Assembly: GCA_017654935.2 (NCBI GenBank)
Contig: CM065682.1
Location: forward strand, 81,273,247-81,337,246
DNA: 64,000 nucleotides
Source of the DNA: Phymorhynchus buccinoides
Lineage: Eukaryota; Mollusca; Gastropoda; Neogastropoda; Raphitomidae
Direction of reading: 5' to 3'
In this document: positions 43,668 to 56,002 of the stretch, piece after piece
How the letters are laid out: each line of letters begins with the position of its first letter
Numbering within the stretch: position 1 is the stretch's first letter
The notes under the pieces: generated by a model
Databases searched by the model: none
Seen by the model: only the letters and a program-made list of their open reading frames with translations
Told to the model about the DNA's origin: nothing
Position numbers and translations under genes: made by a program

Positions 43668-44162
43668 AAGGAATCCCCTTTTGAAAACCTGTGCACATGT
43701 ATTCGTTTATCATAAAACAACACAAGTCATGCTAATCTTTAGTCAGTGCCCATCTTTCCAGAAATCGATTCTTTATTAGCTACCACCTTTCAAGATCAAA
43801 CTGAGCTTGGCAGTTACTGAGTTAGGGGGCCATTAACACATTATATTCCTCATTTCACACTTTCCTGAATAAACACTATCAAGTCTCAAGAGGCAAAGCC
43901 TTCAAGGCTCACTCGTTTTGCGTTTTTGGAGATAGATCTATATGTCAAAGTGTGTACTTTAACATTAACTCCATACCTACAATAGTAGTAGTAGTAGTAA
44001 TTAGGGCTAGAAGTGGGCCTCGCGGCCCTTTTACGCCCTTTCTCGTTTGTGACTTTGATCTGTTTCAAAGTGGCATGCTTTCAGTCTACAGCTAAAACTA
44101 TAAAAAAATAAAATAAAATAATGAATAGACTTTTTCTCTCCTTTTTTTGTTTATTCATCAAA

Positions 44163-44749
44163 AGTATTATAAAAATTTGACATCATTGTCTTTGTCCAGA
44201 AGATTTTTGAATATATTTATGTTAGGTGCAGTTAATGTTAGTTGACAAGTTATTCCAGTATTGGACAACTCGGTTAGAAAAGAAAAACTTGCGGATAATA
44301 GTAACTGATCGCCTTAAAAATAACTTCTCTGTACTATTCCGTGTCATGTTTGTGATACTTTTAACAAAAAGGTTGTTAAAGTCTATGTCATCAATATTAT
44401 TCATTATTTTATATACTTGTATCAGGTCTCCCCTGACTCTTCTTCCCTTCAGAGAAGGTCATCCCAGGAATTTTAGTCTTTCACTATAAATCTTGTTCTT
44501 ACATGCTTTGATCAATGTTGTTGCTCTTCTTTGCACTTTCTCTATAGCTATTGATTGCCTTTAAAGATTGGGCACCAAACTGAGTTGGCATATTCCAAGA
44601 GTGGTCTTACCATAGCTTTATAAAGTTTAACAAATACATCTTTATTTAGGAACTCAAATGATCCTTTAATAAGCCCCAACACTTGATTTGCTTTATTAAC
44701 AATTTTTGTAACATGTCAAAAAGTAAGGATGGGTCAAATATTACACCCA
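44163..44749 (-). pseudogene. Split CR1 C-terminus, mirror copy
   Basis: Partner of 16389-16976. It is more damaged: base changes and an indel near 44460 and 44560 and a lost ATG-proximal frame leave only short open stretches, whereas the left copy retains a 172-residue frame. The junction with the nested LINE is at the same base. Confidence 0.8.
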
Positions 44750-45003
44750 AATGTACACACTGTACATAATGTAAATAATCCTGTTTGTCATGAAAGTAGT
44801 TCTAGCTCATTTTCTCATTCTTCTTGTGCTTTTGAAGATTGTTGCAAAGTTATGTACAGTAATGTTGATAGCCTGTTAAATAAAAAAGATGAATTACTTG
44901 TAAGATTATCGGAGGTAAAGCCAAATATAATCTGTTTGACAGAAATTCTTCCTAAAAACCAAGTCTATTCCATGTGCCGTTCAGAATATGAACTTCCTAA
45001 TTA

Positions 45004-45758
45004 CAGTGAAACCCATTTAGTACGAGTACGGTTTAAGCGAGAGCCCGTGTTTAACGAGTGGTTTCAAAATCCCCGACCACAAGCCTTCTTTTTCCTTGTT
45101 AAATAATTCTGCATACAACGAGCTCGCTACAACGAGCAACTTGCATATAACGTACAATTTATTGACTCCCAAAGTCAAGCTTTTATGCAAAAACTACGCG
45201 GTTAGAACGAGAACGCACTTACAACCACACCGCCATCCCAAAGTCAAGCTTTCTTGCACAACTACCTGGCTAGAACGAGAACACGCTGACAACAACATCG
45301 CCATCTTGACTGACCCCTCGATATGTAAGCGGCATTCTGATTGGCCGATATAACAACTTGGGTGTCTGCAGCGCAAGCAGACGACACTGGACTCACTCTT
45401 TGCGCACTGATCTTGTGACTTCCGGGAAATTTTAACTTTCTCTTAAAGCGCGTGTGTGGATTTTATGTTTTTGATGTTATCGTGTGTTAATAAACTGTTT
45501 TAAAGTGTTTGTAATCGGCATTAAAAACCCTATGGATACAGGATACTGGGCTTACAACCATGCTTTGTTGGGTAAGTGTGTTGTTTCCGTTTTTCTGTCT
45601 TTTTCACACTTTACCAACACGCACATCACAGTAGATGTGAGGACCGATTGATAGGTTCGTCAGGGTTGCCAAAATCGATAAAATGGTTTGAACGAGCAAT
45701 GCTTACAACGAGTAAATTGGCCCTCTCCCCTGGAATTCGTACTAAACGGGTTTCACTG
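45004..45758. mobile_element. 755-bp pogo/Tigger-like MITE, mirror copy
   Basis: TA at 45002-45003 and 45759-45760; CAGTGAAACCCATTTAGTAC start and GTACTAAACGGGTTTCACTG end. Identical length to the left copy. Confidence 0.85.
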
Positions 45759-45904
45759 TATATGTTCCTAAACAGAGAACCTAGGAGAGGTATAATTTTA
45801 TATTTTGATAAAAAATTAAACGTGAGAGAGTGTGAAGAGTTAAACAACTCACCCTTTAATGAATGTCTGTGGTGTACTTTCAAAGGTGTGAATGGCGAGT
45901 CTGT

Positions 45905-47087
45905 ACTTATCGGATGTGTGTACCGTAGCCCTAATTCATCTGTGGATAATACTAAGAGGTTATTGGATGTGTGTACCGTAGCCCTAATTCATCTGTGGAT
46001 AATACTAAGAGGTTATTGGATGTGTGTACCGTAGCCCTAATTCATCTGTGGATAATACTAAGAGGCTGTTGGATGTGTGTACCGTAGCCCTAATTCATCT
46101 GTGGATAATACTAAGAGGTTGTTGGATGTGTGTACCGTAGCCCTAATTCATCTGTGGATAATACTAAGAGGTTGTTGGATGTGTGTACCGTAGCCCTAAT
46201 TCATCTGTGGATAATACTAAGAGGTTGTCGGATGTGTGTACCGTAGCCCTAATTCATCTGTGGATAATACTAAGAGGTTATTGGATGTGTGTACCGTAGC
46301 CCTAATTCATCTGTGGATAATACTAAGAGGTTGTTGGATGTGTGTACCGTAGCCCTAATTCATCTGTGGATAATACTAAGAGGTTGTCGGATGTGTGTAC
46401 CGTAGCCCTAATTCATCTGTGGATAATACTAAGAGGTTGTTGGATGTGTGTACCGTAGCCCTAATTCATCTGTGGATAATACTAAGAGGTTGTTGGATGT
46501 GTGTACCGTAGCCCTAATTCATCTGTGGATAATACTAAGAGGTTGTTGGATGTGTGTACCGTAGCCCTAATTCATCTGTGGATAATACTAAGAGGTTGTT
46601 GGATGTGTGTACCGTAGCCCTAATTCATCTGTGGATAATACTAAGAGGTTATTGGATGTGTGTACCGTAGCCCTAATTCATCTGTGGATAATACTAAGAG
46701 GTTGTTGGATGTGTGTACCGTAGCCCTAATTCATCTGTGGATAATACTAAGAGGTTGTTGGATGTGTGTACCGTAGCCCTAATTCATCTGTGGATAATAC
46801 TAAGAGGTTGTTGGATGTGTGTACCGTAGCCCTAATTCATCTGTGGATAATACTAAGAGGCTGTTGGATGTGTGTACCGTAGCCCTAATTCATCTGTGGA
46901 TAATACTAAGAGGTTGTTGGATGTGTGTACCGTAGCCCTAATTCATCTGTGGATAATACTAAGAGGTTGTTGGATGTGTGTACCGTAGCCCTAATTCATC
47001 TGTGGATAATACTAAGAGGTTGTTGGATGTGTGTACCGTAGCCCTAATTCATCTGTGGATAATACTAAGAGGTTATTGGATGTGTTA
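45905..47087 (+). repeat. 53-bp minisatellite, 22 units, mirror copy
   Basis: TAAGAGG recurs every 53 bases from 45953 to 47066. Variant order along the array matches the left array at 20 or more of 22 units. Confidence 0.95.
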
Positions 47088-47879
47088 GAATTAGATTCTT
47101 AATCTAAGTTTGATAAAGTCTGTATCCTTGTAGATTTTAATTTCCCCAATGCCAATTGGAGTGAGGTTTATAGTAATGTTAACAATATAACTCATGAATT
47201 TGTGGATGCTTTTTAAACACAGAAAGAGAAACAGACGACAAGACACAGAGTAAACCAAAGACCAACAATGGATGATCTAATATTTGTTAACGAGGATGAC
47301 CTTATTTCAGACATTACTCACCTGGTCCCATTTGGTAAGAGTGATCATGATATATTAGTGTTCGATCTGTATGTGCCTAGAGTAAAATCAATACAGGAAG
47401 TAAACTATAAGTTTGATTTAAACAAGGGTAATTATGTAGAAATGAGAGAGAACATTGGTAACTTTGATTGCTCAGTACTGGAAAATGTGAGTGTAGATGA
47501 TAGTTGGAATGTTATCAGTGATCTGGTAAAGAACATGGACATGCACATACCTAAGATGTCTTGCACAACAGACAAATCATCAACACCATCCTGGATAAAC
47601 AAAAAGGTCTTGAAAATTGTTAAGAAAAAGCAAAAACAATATTTTTTTTTCTTTAAACCAAGGAAGGCCAAGCTGAACAGAAAAAGAAGAGGGAATGGCC
47701 AGCTTATAGAAAATACAGAAAAATGATAAATAAATGCAATAAGTTGATTAAAAAATCAAGAAAAGCTTTTGAACAGAATGTTGCTGATAATAGTAAGACA
47801 AATCCTAAAGCATTTTGGAGATATGTAAATGAAAGATGTAACACTAAGTAGTAAGACAGGTGTAAGTGCACTAAAAAAA

Positions 47880-49507
47880 AAAAAAAAATGGCGAATATGT
47901 TGTTGCTGATGAGGACAAAGCTGAAATTCTTAACAAATGTTTTGCCAGTGTATTTACCAATGAGGATGTAACTGTACCGAATTTAGCAAATGGTGTAAAC
48001 TCAGATGGGGTATCTGTTGCTGAGGTTAGAGTAACTCCTTTGGCTGTACATAAAAAGTTAAAAGAATTAGATGCTTCAAAGGCACAAGGCCCAGATGGGA
48101 TACCATCTAGAGTATTAAAAGAATTGGCTAATGAATTATTTTTACCTCTTACCATACTATTCAATAAATCACTAGAATCAGGTCAGATTCCTTCAGAGTG
48201 GAAACAAGCAAATGTCACAGCTATTTTTAAAAAGGGATCAAGGTCTGATGCAGGCAATTATAGACCTGTTAGCTTAACGAGTATCACTTGCAAAATCTTA
48301 GAGTCTTTTATTAGAGATGCCATCACTAACCATATGAACGATAATAACCTGTATGTTGATTGTCAGCATGGTTTTAGAAGTAAAAGATCATGTACATCAC
48401 AGCTTTTGGAAGTTATGGAGGAAAGAACAGAATTACTAGATAATAATGATTGTGTTGATATTATATACCTAGACTTTAGGAAAGCTTTTGATAGCGTACC
48501 ACATGAAAGACTTTAGATGAAATTAAGATCTTATGGAATAGTTGGTAATCTATATGTATGGATAAAAATTTGATTAAAGACTTTTTATCTGGACGAACTC
48601 AGAAAGTTAGAGTTGAAAATAAGTATTCAGCCGAGGCAAAGGTTCTTAGTGGAATCTTAATGACCTACCCGATACATCCGTCATGCAAAAAGTTTGCTGA
48701 TGACACCAAAGTTTATAATAAATCATGTAACAGTAACTTACTACAAAAAGACTTCAATAATTTGCAAGAATGGACAGAAAAATGGAATCTTTATTTTAAC
48801 ACAGGTAAATGCAAGGTTATGCATGTGGGTAAAAGAAATCCAAGTGTTGATTATACTATGATGAATGACAATGTGGCGTGTCCAGTAACAAAATGTGAAA
48901 ATGAAAGAGACATAGGGGTAACTTTCGATAAGGATTTCTCATTTGACAAACATATTCAGAACTGTATTAATACTGCTAAGATGATTGGCTTAATTAAAAG
49001 AACCTTTGTAAATATTGATAAGGATATATTTATCAAATTATACAAGGCATTAATAAGACCCCACTTAGAATATGGAAACATCATACGGTTCCCAAAGTAT
49101 AAATACCAGTCATCAGCAATTGAAAAAGTGCAACGCAGAGCAACAAAACTTGTCAACGGATGTACAAATATGGATTATTATAGTAGACTTATTAAATACC
49201 TAAAGGAAGAAAAATTAGGGGGGGATCTCATTGAGGCCTATAAAATATTCAATGGTCTAGTTGACTTGTCTTTGAAGAAATTCTTTGATTCTCCCAATAT
49301 AATCTAACAAGGAATGCATATGGTAAAGTTTTTATTAAAAGGTTCAATACTAACATAAGAAAACATTGTTTCAGCATCCGTGTTGCTAACTTGTGGAATG
49401 AGTTACCTATTAATCTTCTAAAATGTGCACCTGATACTAACACATTCAAAAATCGCTTGGATGATTCTCCAAAATATTTAAATATGTTTAGAAGCTTTGA
49501 TAATTGA
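47880..49507 (+). pseudogene. Nested CR1 reverse transcriptase, mirror copy
   Basis: Same layout as 11631-13240: frame 48040-48516 with QGPDGIPSRVLKEL, YRPVSLTSITCKILE and YLDFRKAFDSVPHERL, then 48558-49307 with FADDTKVYN and the C-terminal domain. Motif B is deleted as in the left copy. Here a one-base deletion near 49294 ends the frame at FFDSPNII, while the left copy reads on for 67 more residues. CENERDIGV replaces CENEKDLGV, and CVDIIYLDF replaces CVHIIYLDF. Confidence 0.85.
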
Positions 49508-49629
49508 TATTAATTAGGAAAATTGACCGTAATGCGCCTGGACCACATTTTCATTGTAATACTTTATGCATACGATGGGTCTAGACACAAAGTATAACAG
49601 CTTATTTTTCCCTACCACTACTACTACAA
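49508..49629 (+). mobile_element. 3' tail of nested CR1, mirror copy
   Basis: Ends in CCTACCACTACTACTAC at 49611-49627, the terminal microsatellite and insertion boundary. Confidence 0.6.
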
Positions 49630-50223
49630 AATCTTTTTCCTCATTGCATACTTCAATTTTGTTTGTGTCATTTATTGTCATGAAATACTCATACTTGGGA
49701 TTCTTTTTTCCTATGTGCATTATTTTGCATTTCTGGATGTCAAAATACAAATTCCATGTCTCTGACCATTTATGTAATGCATATAAATATGCTTGTAATG
49801 TGTCTCTATTGCTTGAAGTATTGTATACTTTAGTATGATCTGCAAATACTTTACATGTGCTATTTACCTCTTCTGGCAGATCATTAATGAATATCAAAAA
49901 TAATGTTGGACCCAATATACTACCCTGGGGCATTCCACTAACCACCTTTGCTTCTCCTGAATAAGATGTGCCTACACGTACTATTTGTGTTCTGTCTAAT
50001 AAAAAGCTTTTAATCCATTTTAACAACTTTCCCCCAATCCCATAGGCTGCTAATTTAATCAATAATCTTTGATGAGGAACCGAATCAAAGGCCTTTCTGA
50101 AGTCTAGGTAGATAACATCTATACTTTCTCCTTTGTCAACTAAGCTTGTAAAATCATCCATAACTTGCAGTAGCTGAGTGACGCAAGACCTTTTACTTCT
50201 AAGCCCATGTTGGGGGGGTGGGG
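49630..50223 (-). pseudogene. CR1-like reverse transcriptase core, mirror copy
   Basis: Partner of 10915-11508: YLDFRKAFDSVPH, SGMPQGSILGPTLF and FADHTK with the catalytic Asp replaced by His, as in the left arm. Ends at the insertion point of the nested LINE. Confidence 0.85.
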
Positions 50224-50813
50224 TGTCCTGTTCCGGTGAACGAAGAGGTGCATTTTTCAAGCTCTTCCAAGCTCTTCAACAATAATCCTTTTCCCCCATA
50301 TTTCCTTGTCCCTTCCCACTTTCCCATGGCCTAATCACTCAATTCCATCACAAGTAGCATAGAACGGAGCAGAAAGGACTATTTTCATTGTTATTTTGTG
50401 AATTTATACCATCTCCATAAGAGGACTGTGAGTACTTTCATTTTGACAACAAATATGGCCGCCTGAGTACTTCCATCATAGACACCGGCTGCTTTGAGTT
50501 TTGACTGAGAAGAACAGTGTGCTCTCTCCTTTAGTAGGTAGGTCACCTATCATTGTGACTTGAAAAGAACTTGTGGTAGTTATTTGTTGCTGGATTGGTC
50601 ACTCCTAGCATCATTGTGACCGGACTTCTACTAGTTGTTATCGTGTGTAGAGGCATTTCTTTCTTCGCTTTGTGAGCTTATCTCCCTTCGCCCATGTCGA
50701 GCTAGGTGTGTGTTGTTGTTTTTCTGACTGTTTACACCAAACACTATGAGCACTAAATTTTTCTTTCTTGTGTTCTACACCCAGTGCATGGCTAAAGATG
50801 GTGTTCCCGTGGC
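50224..50813. other. Probable LINE 5' region, mirror of 10325-10914
   Basis: No coding sequence supported. Confidence 0.3.
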
Positions 50814-51341
50814 ATGTCTTCCCCACCTAGTACAATGTACTGCAGAGTGGTAACAGTAGCGCTTGCAGCAACGCTGTTATTAGTAACAGCGTGTGAACCC
50901 AGTCACTACTTTCATTACAAAGACACTCGTATTTCTGACAACTCCAAAATGTCAACAAATTCTCACTCGCCTTCTGATGGGAATAGAAGCCAACAGGCCT
51001 CAGAAAACTCGTTTATTTCAAAATACCCCTGCGGCACATGTGACAGGACAGTAACATGGGACCAACGAGGAGTAGCCTGCGAAGGATGTGGGCAATGGTT
51101 CCACGCCTCGTGTCAGAGCATGTTGTCCGCCTCCTACGATAAACTATGTGACTCAACCAACAAAGACATCATATGGAAATGTATCATTTGTGATGGCGCT
51201 AACTACAGCACAGCCACATTCCATCTCTTTGGCATTGACCAATCAAGCCACCTTCAAAATCAGTCTGACTCGAGTTCACTCCACTCCACACCTCCATCCC
51301 TACCAGAGCTACCCGGTAAAACAAGCAACAGGGAGGAATGA
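50814..51341 (+). CDS. LINE-associated PHD-finger protein, mirror copy
   Basis: 175-residue plus-strand frame with the complete C4HC3 set of PHD zinc ligands (C73, C76, C89, C92, H97, C100, C123, C126). It differs from the left copy by Glu for Asp at residue 64 and is otherwise the same, including the stop next to a GT repeat at 51367. As in the left arm the endonuclease and reverse transcriptase that should follow are absent, so it is a 5' fragment of a CR1-like element. The open frame in both copies suggests fairly recent insertion. Confidence 0.7.
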   Translation: MSSPPSTMYCRVVTVALAATLLLVTACEPSHYFHYKDTRISDNSKMSTNSHSPSDGNRSQQASENSFISKYPCGTCDRTVTWDQRGVACEGCGQWFHASCQSMLSASYDKLCDSTNKDIIWKCIICDGANYSTATFHLFGIDQSSHLQNQSDSSSLHSTPPSLPELPGKTSNREE

Positions 51342-51829
51342 ATGAGCCCAAAAGCAGTGTCTGTCTGTGTGTGTGTGTGTGTGTGTAATGTTAAGTATAT
51401 GTTAACCATAACATCTGTTGCGGAAAAAAAATAAAGAGAACAATATATGGGGAGCAAAATGGTCTAACCGAGTTGGATATACGCTGAACACTTTACAAAT
51501 TGGGTGCAGCAGGCTTACCCCCTACACACACATACATGTGAACAATCTATTAATTAAGAGGTCTTTTAAAGGCTCAATACAAAAAACAGAAAGAGACAGC
51601 TTTGCGTCAGTGTGAGGTGTTCATTTTTGTTCACACACACAAGCAATTTGATGTGGAAAGGATAAAAGATGTGAAAAAAACCATGCTTTTTGGCTCACTC
51701 CTGCTAACGAAGTGACTTTATCTCTATTGTGTGTGTGTCACTGTGTGTGTGTGTCACTGTGTCACTGTGTGTGTGCGTGTGGGCGCGTGTCACTGTGTGG
51801 GTGTGGGTGTGGGTGTCACTGTGTGTGTA

Positions 51830-51889
<60 letters not shown>

Positions 51890-51964
51890 TGTCTCCAAAC
51901 TTTAACATTGGCTGAAACTGTATACTGACAACAAGCGGCAGCGGGCAGAACCCTCGGGAGCCCA
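51342..51964. repeat. No gene; GT microsatellites, mirror of 9176-9796
   Basis: GT runs at 51366-51387 and 51720-51897 with TCACTGTGTG interruptions; block number differs from the left copy. Confidence 0.8.
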
Positions 51965-52165
51965 CATGATGGTCGGTCCTTTGGGAGGTAATTGAGGCAG
52001 GCCTAGATACCGATACCTGAATGACACAAACACAACGTTGTCGTTAACAAACAATACGATAATGTACTATGATATGGTCGGTCCTGTGGGAGGTGTTTGA
52101 GGCAGGTCTAGGTACCGATACCTGAATGACACAAACACAACATTAACACACAAACACACGCGGAT
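51965..52165 (-). repeat. Two diverged 90-bp-family units, mirror copy
   Basis: Partner of 8975-9175 with GGTCGGTCCTTTGGGAGG and GGTCGGTCCTGTGGGAGG blocks and CTGAATGACACAAACAC. Confidence 0.7.
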
Positions 52166-52204
52166 GGAAGGGGCACAGCACTTGGAAAAGAAATATAGCA
52201 GGCT

Positions 52205-52567
52205 ATAATTTGAAAAGAGTAGTTTTGAGAGAAGACTTAAATGAAGAAAGGGAGTTGGCAGAACGGAGAGGTAAAGGGAGTCTATTCCAAGAGAAGGGGG
52301 CCTGGAAAGAGGGAGCATTCGCCAAGGGTCTTGGTGCGGTAACGAGGGATCTGGAGGAGAGAAGTGTCAGAAGAGGAGCGCAACAGTCGTAAGAGGTGCG
52401 TAAAGGTTCAGACGATCAGAGAGATAAGAAGGAGCCAGACCATTCAGGGATTTGTAACAGAGCAGAGAGAGATTGTATTCAATATGCCTTCCAACAGGAA
52501 GCCAGTGAAGAGATTCAAGCATTGGAGTAGAGTGAGAGAATTTGGAACACCTCAACTTTGTTAACAA
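52205..52567 (-). pseudogene. CR1/L2-group LINE C-terminal relic, mirror copy
   Basis: Partner of 8573-8935, SLHWLPVGRHIEYNLSLLCY and SYLSDRLNLYAPL. It differs at several residues (RR to RH, K to N, A to S) and by small indels in the last third; SYLSDRL is the usual family form. No catalytic motifs. Confidence 0.75.
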
Positions 52568-53600
52568 TACGATAATGTATTATGATATGGTGGGTTGAGA
52601 CAGGTCTAGATGCCGATGCCTGCATGACACACACACAACATTGTCATTAACAAACAATACAACAATGTATTATGACATAGTGGGTTGAGACAGGTCTAGA
52701 TGCCGATGCCTGCATGACACACACACAACATTGTCATTAACAACCAATACAACAATGTATTATGATATGGTGGGTTGAGACAGGTCTAGATGCCGATGCC
52801 TGCATGACACACACACAACATTGCCATTAACAACCAATACAACAATGTATTATGACATAGTGGGTTGAGACAGGTCTAGATGCCGATGCCTGCATGACAC
52901 ACACACAACATTGTCATTAACAAACAATACAACAATGTATTATGATATGGTGGGTTGAGACAGGTCTAGATGCCGATGCCTGCATGACACACACACAACA
53001 TTGTCATTAACAACCAATACAACAATGTATTATGATATGGAGGGTTGAGACAGGTCTAGATGTAGCTGCCTGCATGACACACACACAACATTGCCATTAA
53101 CAACCAATACATAGCTGCCAACTTTTCCCAAACAAAATCCTGGAGCGGGGGTCCTGCCCCCTGAAGCTGAGAAACTTTTTTGGGTCAAATTTGTTGCATT
53201 CGTCTGAAAAGTCGGTCTTCCATTTCTTTGCTTTCTCCTTTGCCTTCGGCATCGTGGCGAGGTTACTTCAATGGCGGCGTGAGACAGGCCTAAAGACCGC
53301 CAAACAAAGGATTGCAGGAGGAAGTAGCCCCTGCTTCCGACATGTGCAGTACAAACTCTGATTCGCAAAGCTTCCTGAAACCCAGTTTTGGTTTTCAGGT
53401 TTCATAACACTCGTTTCTGAGGTCATCTAAGCTGGAAATTTCAAAATCTGGGAGTTTTACGTGAATTCCGGGAAGACTGGGAGAGGTAACAAAATCCGGG
53501 AAGCTCCCGGATTTACCAGGAGGGTTGGCAGGTATGACAATAATGATCATGTATTATGATATGGTGGGTAGAGACAGGTTTAGATTGTATTGTCTTCAAA
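52568..53600 (-). repeat. 90-bp tandem repeat with MITE, mirror copy
   Basis: Units at 90-base steps from 52568 to about 53112, MITE at 53113-53533, then one partial unit (TATTATGATATGGTGGGTAG) to about 53590. Same unit number and order as the left array. Confidence 0.9.
53113..53533 (-). mobile_element. 421-bp CTGCCAAC MITE, mirror copy
   Basis: AGCTGCCAAC and GTTGGCAGGT ends; same length as the left copy. A few substitutions (for example GTAGCCCCTGCTTCC versus GTAGCCCCCGCTTCC in the matching orientation) distinguish it. Confidence 0.7.
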
Positions 53601-53944
53601 CAGAAGAAATTTGATGCCCAGCTTGCGCATAAAATACAGAATAAATAATAAAAACACTTCATGAACTGGCCAGTTACACAACATACACTGAAGAAGACAA
53701 TTCTACACAAACAGGCACAGGTAGATAACATGGAAACAATGAAAGTTAACAGGAGCACAGTGCACACACACACACACACACAAAAGTTAAAACTAATAAA
53801 GATAGCCCTTTAGTTAAAATCACTATTCATAAATTAAAAGCAAACAATAAAAATAACTTGCATAAATACCTAAAGGATAATACTTGAGATGCCTTGGTAT
53901 GAGAAGGCACATTATAGATCTAACCTTAACAAATAATATGATAA
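53601..53944. other. Unique spacer, mirror of 7191-7534
   Basis: No gene seen; CA run at 53763-53782. Confidence 0.5.
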
Positions 53945-54648
53945 TTATATATGATATGCTCGGTCCTTTGATGATGTTCAAGTCAGGTGTAGACATTTGA
54001 CCCCTGAAAAACACAGATATTGTAGTCAACAAACAACATGTTAATGCATTATGATATGCTCGGTCCTTGGATGATGTTTACTTCAAGTCAGGTGTAGACA
54101 TTTGACCCCTGAAAAACACAGATATTGTAGTCAACAAACAACATGTTAATGCATTATGATATGCTCGGTCCTTGGATGATGTTTACTTCAAGTCAGGTGT
54201 AGACATTTGACCCCTGAAAAACACAGATATTGTAGTCAACAAACAACATGTTAATGCATTATGATATGCTCGGTCCTTGGATGATGTTTACTTCAAGTCA
54301 GGTGTAGACATTTGACCCCTGAAAAACACAGATATTGTAGTCAACAAACAACATGTTAATGCATTATGATATGCTCGGTCCTTGGATGATGTTTACTTCA
54401 AGTCAGGTGTAGACATTTGACCCCTGAAAAACACAGATATTGTAGTCAACAAACAACATGTTAATGCATTATGATATGCTCGGTCCTTGGATGATGTTTA
54501 CTTCAAGTCAGGTGTAGACATTTGACCCCTGAAAAACACAGATATTGTAGTCAACAAACAACATGTTAATGCATTATGATATGCTCGGTCCTTTGATGAT
54601 GTTTACTTTGATATATGAAAGACACATATATTGTAGTCAACAAATAAT
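53945..54648 (-). repeat. 105-bp tandem repeat, mirror copy
   Basis: Seven units, exact 105-base period, same as 6490-7190. Confidence 0.9.
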
Positions 54649-54649
54649 C

Positions 54650-54669
54650 ATATAGTAAAAAGGCAAAGT

Positions 54670-54701
<32 letters not shown>

Positions 54702-54994
54702 ACAAAACGGGCCTTATTATAACTCCGCCGTTTTTTGACTGAATCGCTTCAAATTTACTGTGAGCCCATACAGGGCGATGGCAACAGCAACCGAGGTGGC
54801 CGCGTCATTTGCGCGGTTCGGCAAATGCGCGGAACGCATATCCGCCAGCCACTCGGCGCCCGTATCTCCGGTATTTCTGGACCGATTGCCTTCAAATTTG
54901 GCAGCTATATGACCGGGGACGGTGACTATCGATGTGCCAAACCGGAAGTGAATCGATTCATAAACGTGCGCGATATACCAGCCCTCTACAATGT
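54650..54994 (-). repeat. AAATTTGAAG..TTATATGA repeat, mirror copy, cut by the gap
   Basis: Partner of 6133-6487. Reads GGGCCTTATTATAACTCCGCCG where the left and third copies agree with each other on a different form, so this copy is the most distinct of the three. Confidence 0.6.
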
Positions 54995-55494
54995 NNNNNN
55001 NNNNNNNNNNNNNNNNNNNNNNNNNNNNNNNNNNNNNNNNNNNNNNNNNNNNNNNNNNNNNNNNNNNNNNNNNNNNNNNNNNNNNNNNNNNNNNNNNNNN
55101 NNNNNNNNNNNNNNNNNNNNNNNNNNNNNNNNNNNNNNNNNNNNNNNNNNNNNNNNNNNNNNNNNNNNNNNNNNNNNNNNNNNNNNNNNNNNNNNNNNNN
55201 NNNNNNNNNNNNNNNNNNNNNNNNNNNNNNNNNNNNNNNNNNNNNNNNNNNNNNNNNNNNNNNNNNNNNNNNNNNNNNNNNNNNNNNNNNNNNNNNNNNN
55301 NNNNNNNNNNNNNNNNNNNNNNNNNNNNNNNNNNNNNNNNNNNNNNNNNNNNNNNNNNNNNNNNNNNNNNNNNNNNNNNNNNNNNNNNNNNNNNNNNNNN
55401 NNNNNNNNNNNNNNNNNNNNNNNNNNNNNNNNNNNNNNNNNNNNNNNNNNNNNNNNNNNNNNNNNNNNNNNNNNNNNNNNNNNNNNNNNNNNNN
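54995..55494. other. Assembly gap of exactly 500 N
   Basis: Second run of 500 N, ending the right arm of the inverted repeat and preceding the third contig. Together with the first gap it defines the middle contig as 30089-54994. Confidence 0.99.
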
Positions 55495-56002
55495 TAAAAA
55501 TTAGCTGAAAATGTTCATAAAATAAAAATACAGCTTCATGTTTGGTAAGAAATAAAAGAAGGGCGAAAAGCGGAAAATGGAAATAACTGAGAAATGTAGG
55601 AGGGGTGGCACATCTTGACCTATACGAATCTTCTTCTTCCAACTAAGTACCTACAATCAACAGTTTGATTTTTATGGCACTATTTCGGTCGAGGTCAGAA
55701 GTCGGAGAAGAAGATTTTAAAGTGTAATTTAGAATAAATATAATTTAAAGGAATCATTCTTTTGCCTGTGACTGATGCATGGTCGCAGCCACAGACTAGC
55801 GCCTATGCTATTTGGGCAAAGGAATGAAGCCTCAAAAAGCGCATGCAGTTCGTGCAAAATCTTTTTGCTTTGGCTATTACGCCATACGGGTGAGCGAAAT
55901 AATCCGCTACTGCCCGTCATTGCTCAGTTGCGCTACTGCCCAGCGGTCGTTTGCTGTCGTGTGCTGTGTTCGCACGCCGTGCGAAAAAAAAAAAAAAGAA
56001 AA
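55495..56002. other. Start of third contig; no gene except the possible 5' UTR of the SAM-like ORF
   Basis: Positions 55495-55620 resemble the foldback-element sequence (GCTGAAAATGTTCATAAAAT ... AACTGAGAAATGTAGGAGGG ... GGCACATCTTGACCT), i.e. a fragment of that family. The rest is unique. Confidence 0.45.

Larger units (their letters stand above)
44750..47726 (+). pseudogene. Nested CR1 endonuclease region, mirror copy
   Basis: Plus-strand order: YSNVDSLLNKKDELL and CLTEILPKNQ (44860-44965), MITE (45004-45758), GIILYFDKKL to VYRSPNSS (45780-45950), 53-bp array (45905-47087), VDFNFPNANW (about 47135), GKSDHDIL and basic linker (47268-47726). Same breaks as the left copy. The AP-like endonuclease residues Asn, Glu, Asp and His are all represented, but no continuous frame exists. 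Confidence 0.85.
31696..54994 (-). repeat. Right arm of the ~23-kb inverted repeat
   Basis: Reverse-complement counterpart of 6133-29539. It ends exactly at the second N gap, where the partner sequence continues (left-arm position 6133), so the outer end is a contig end and not a biological junction. The inner end near 31696 is a real sequence divergence, after which 1.6 kb of unrelated sequence runs to the first N gap. Shared frameshifts in both arms show that the elements decayed before the arms separated. Confidence 0.95.
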
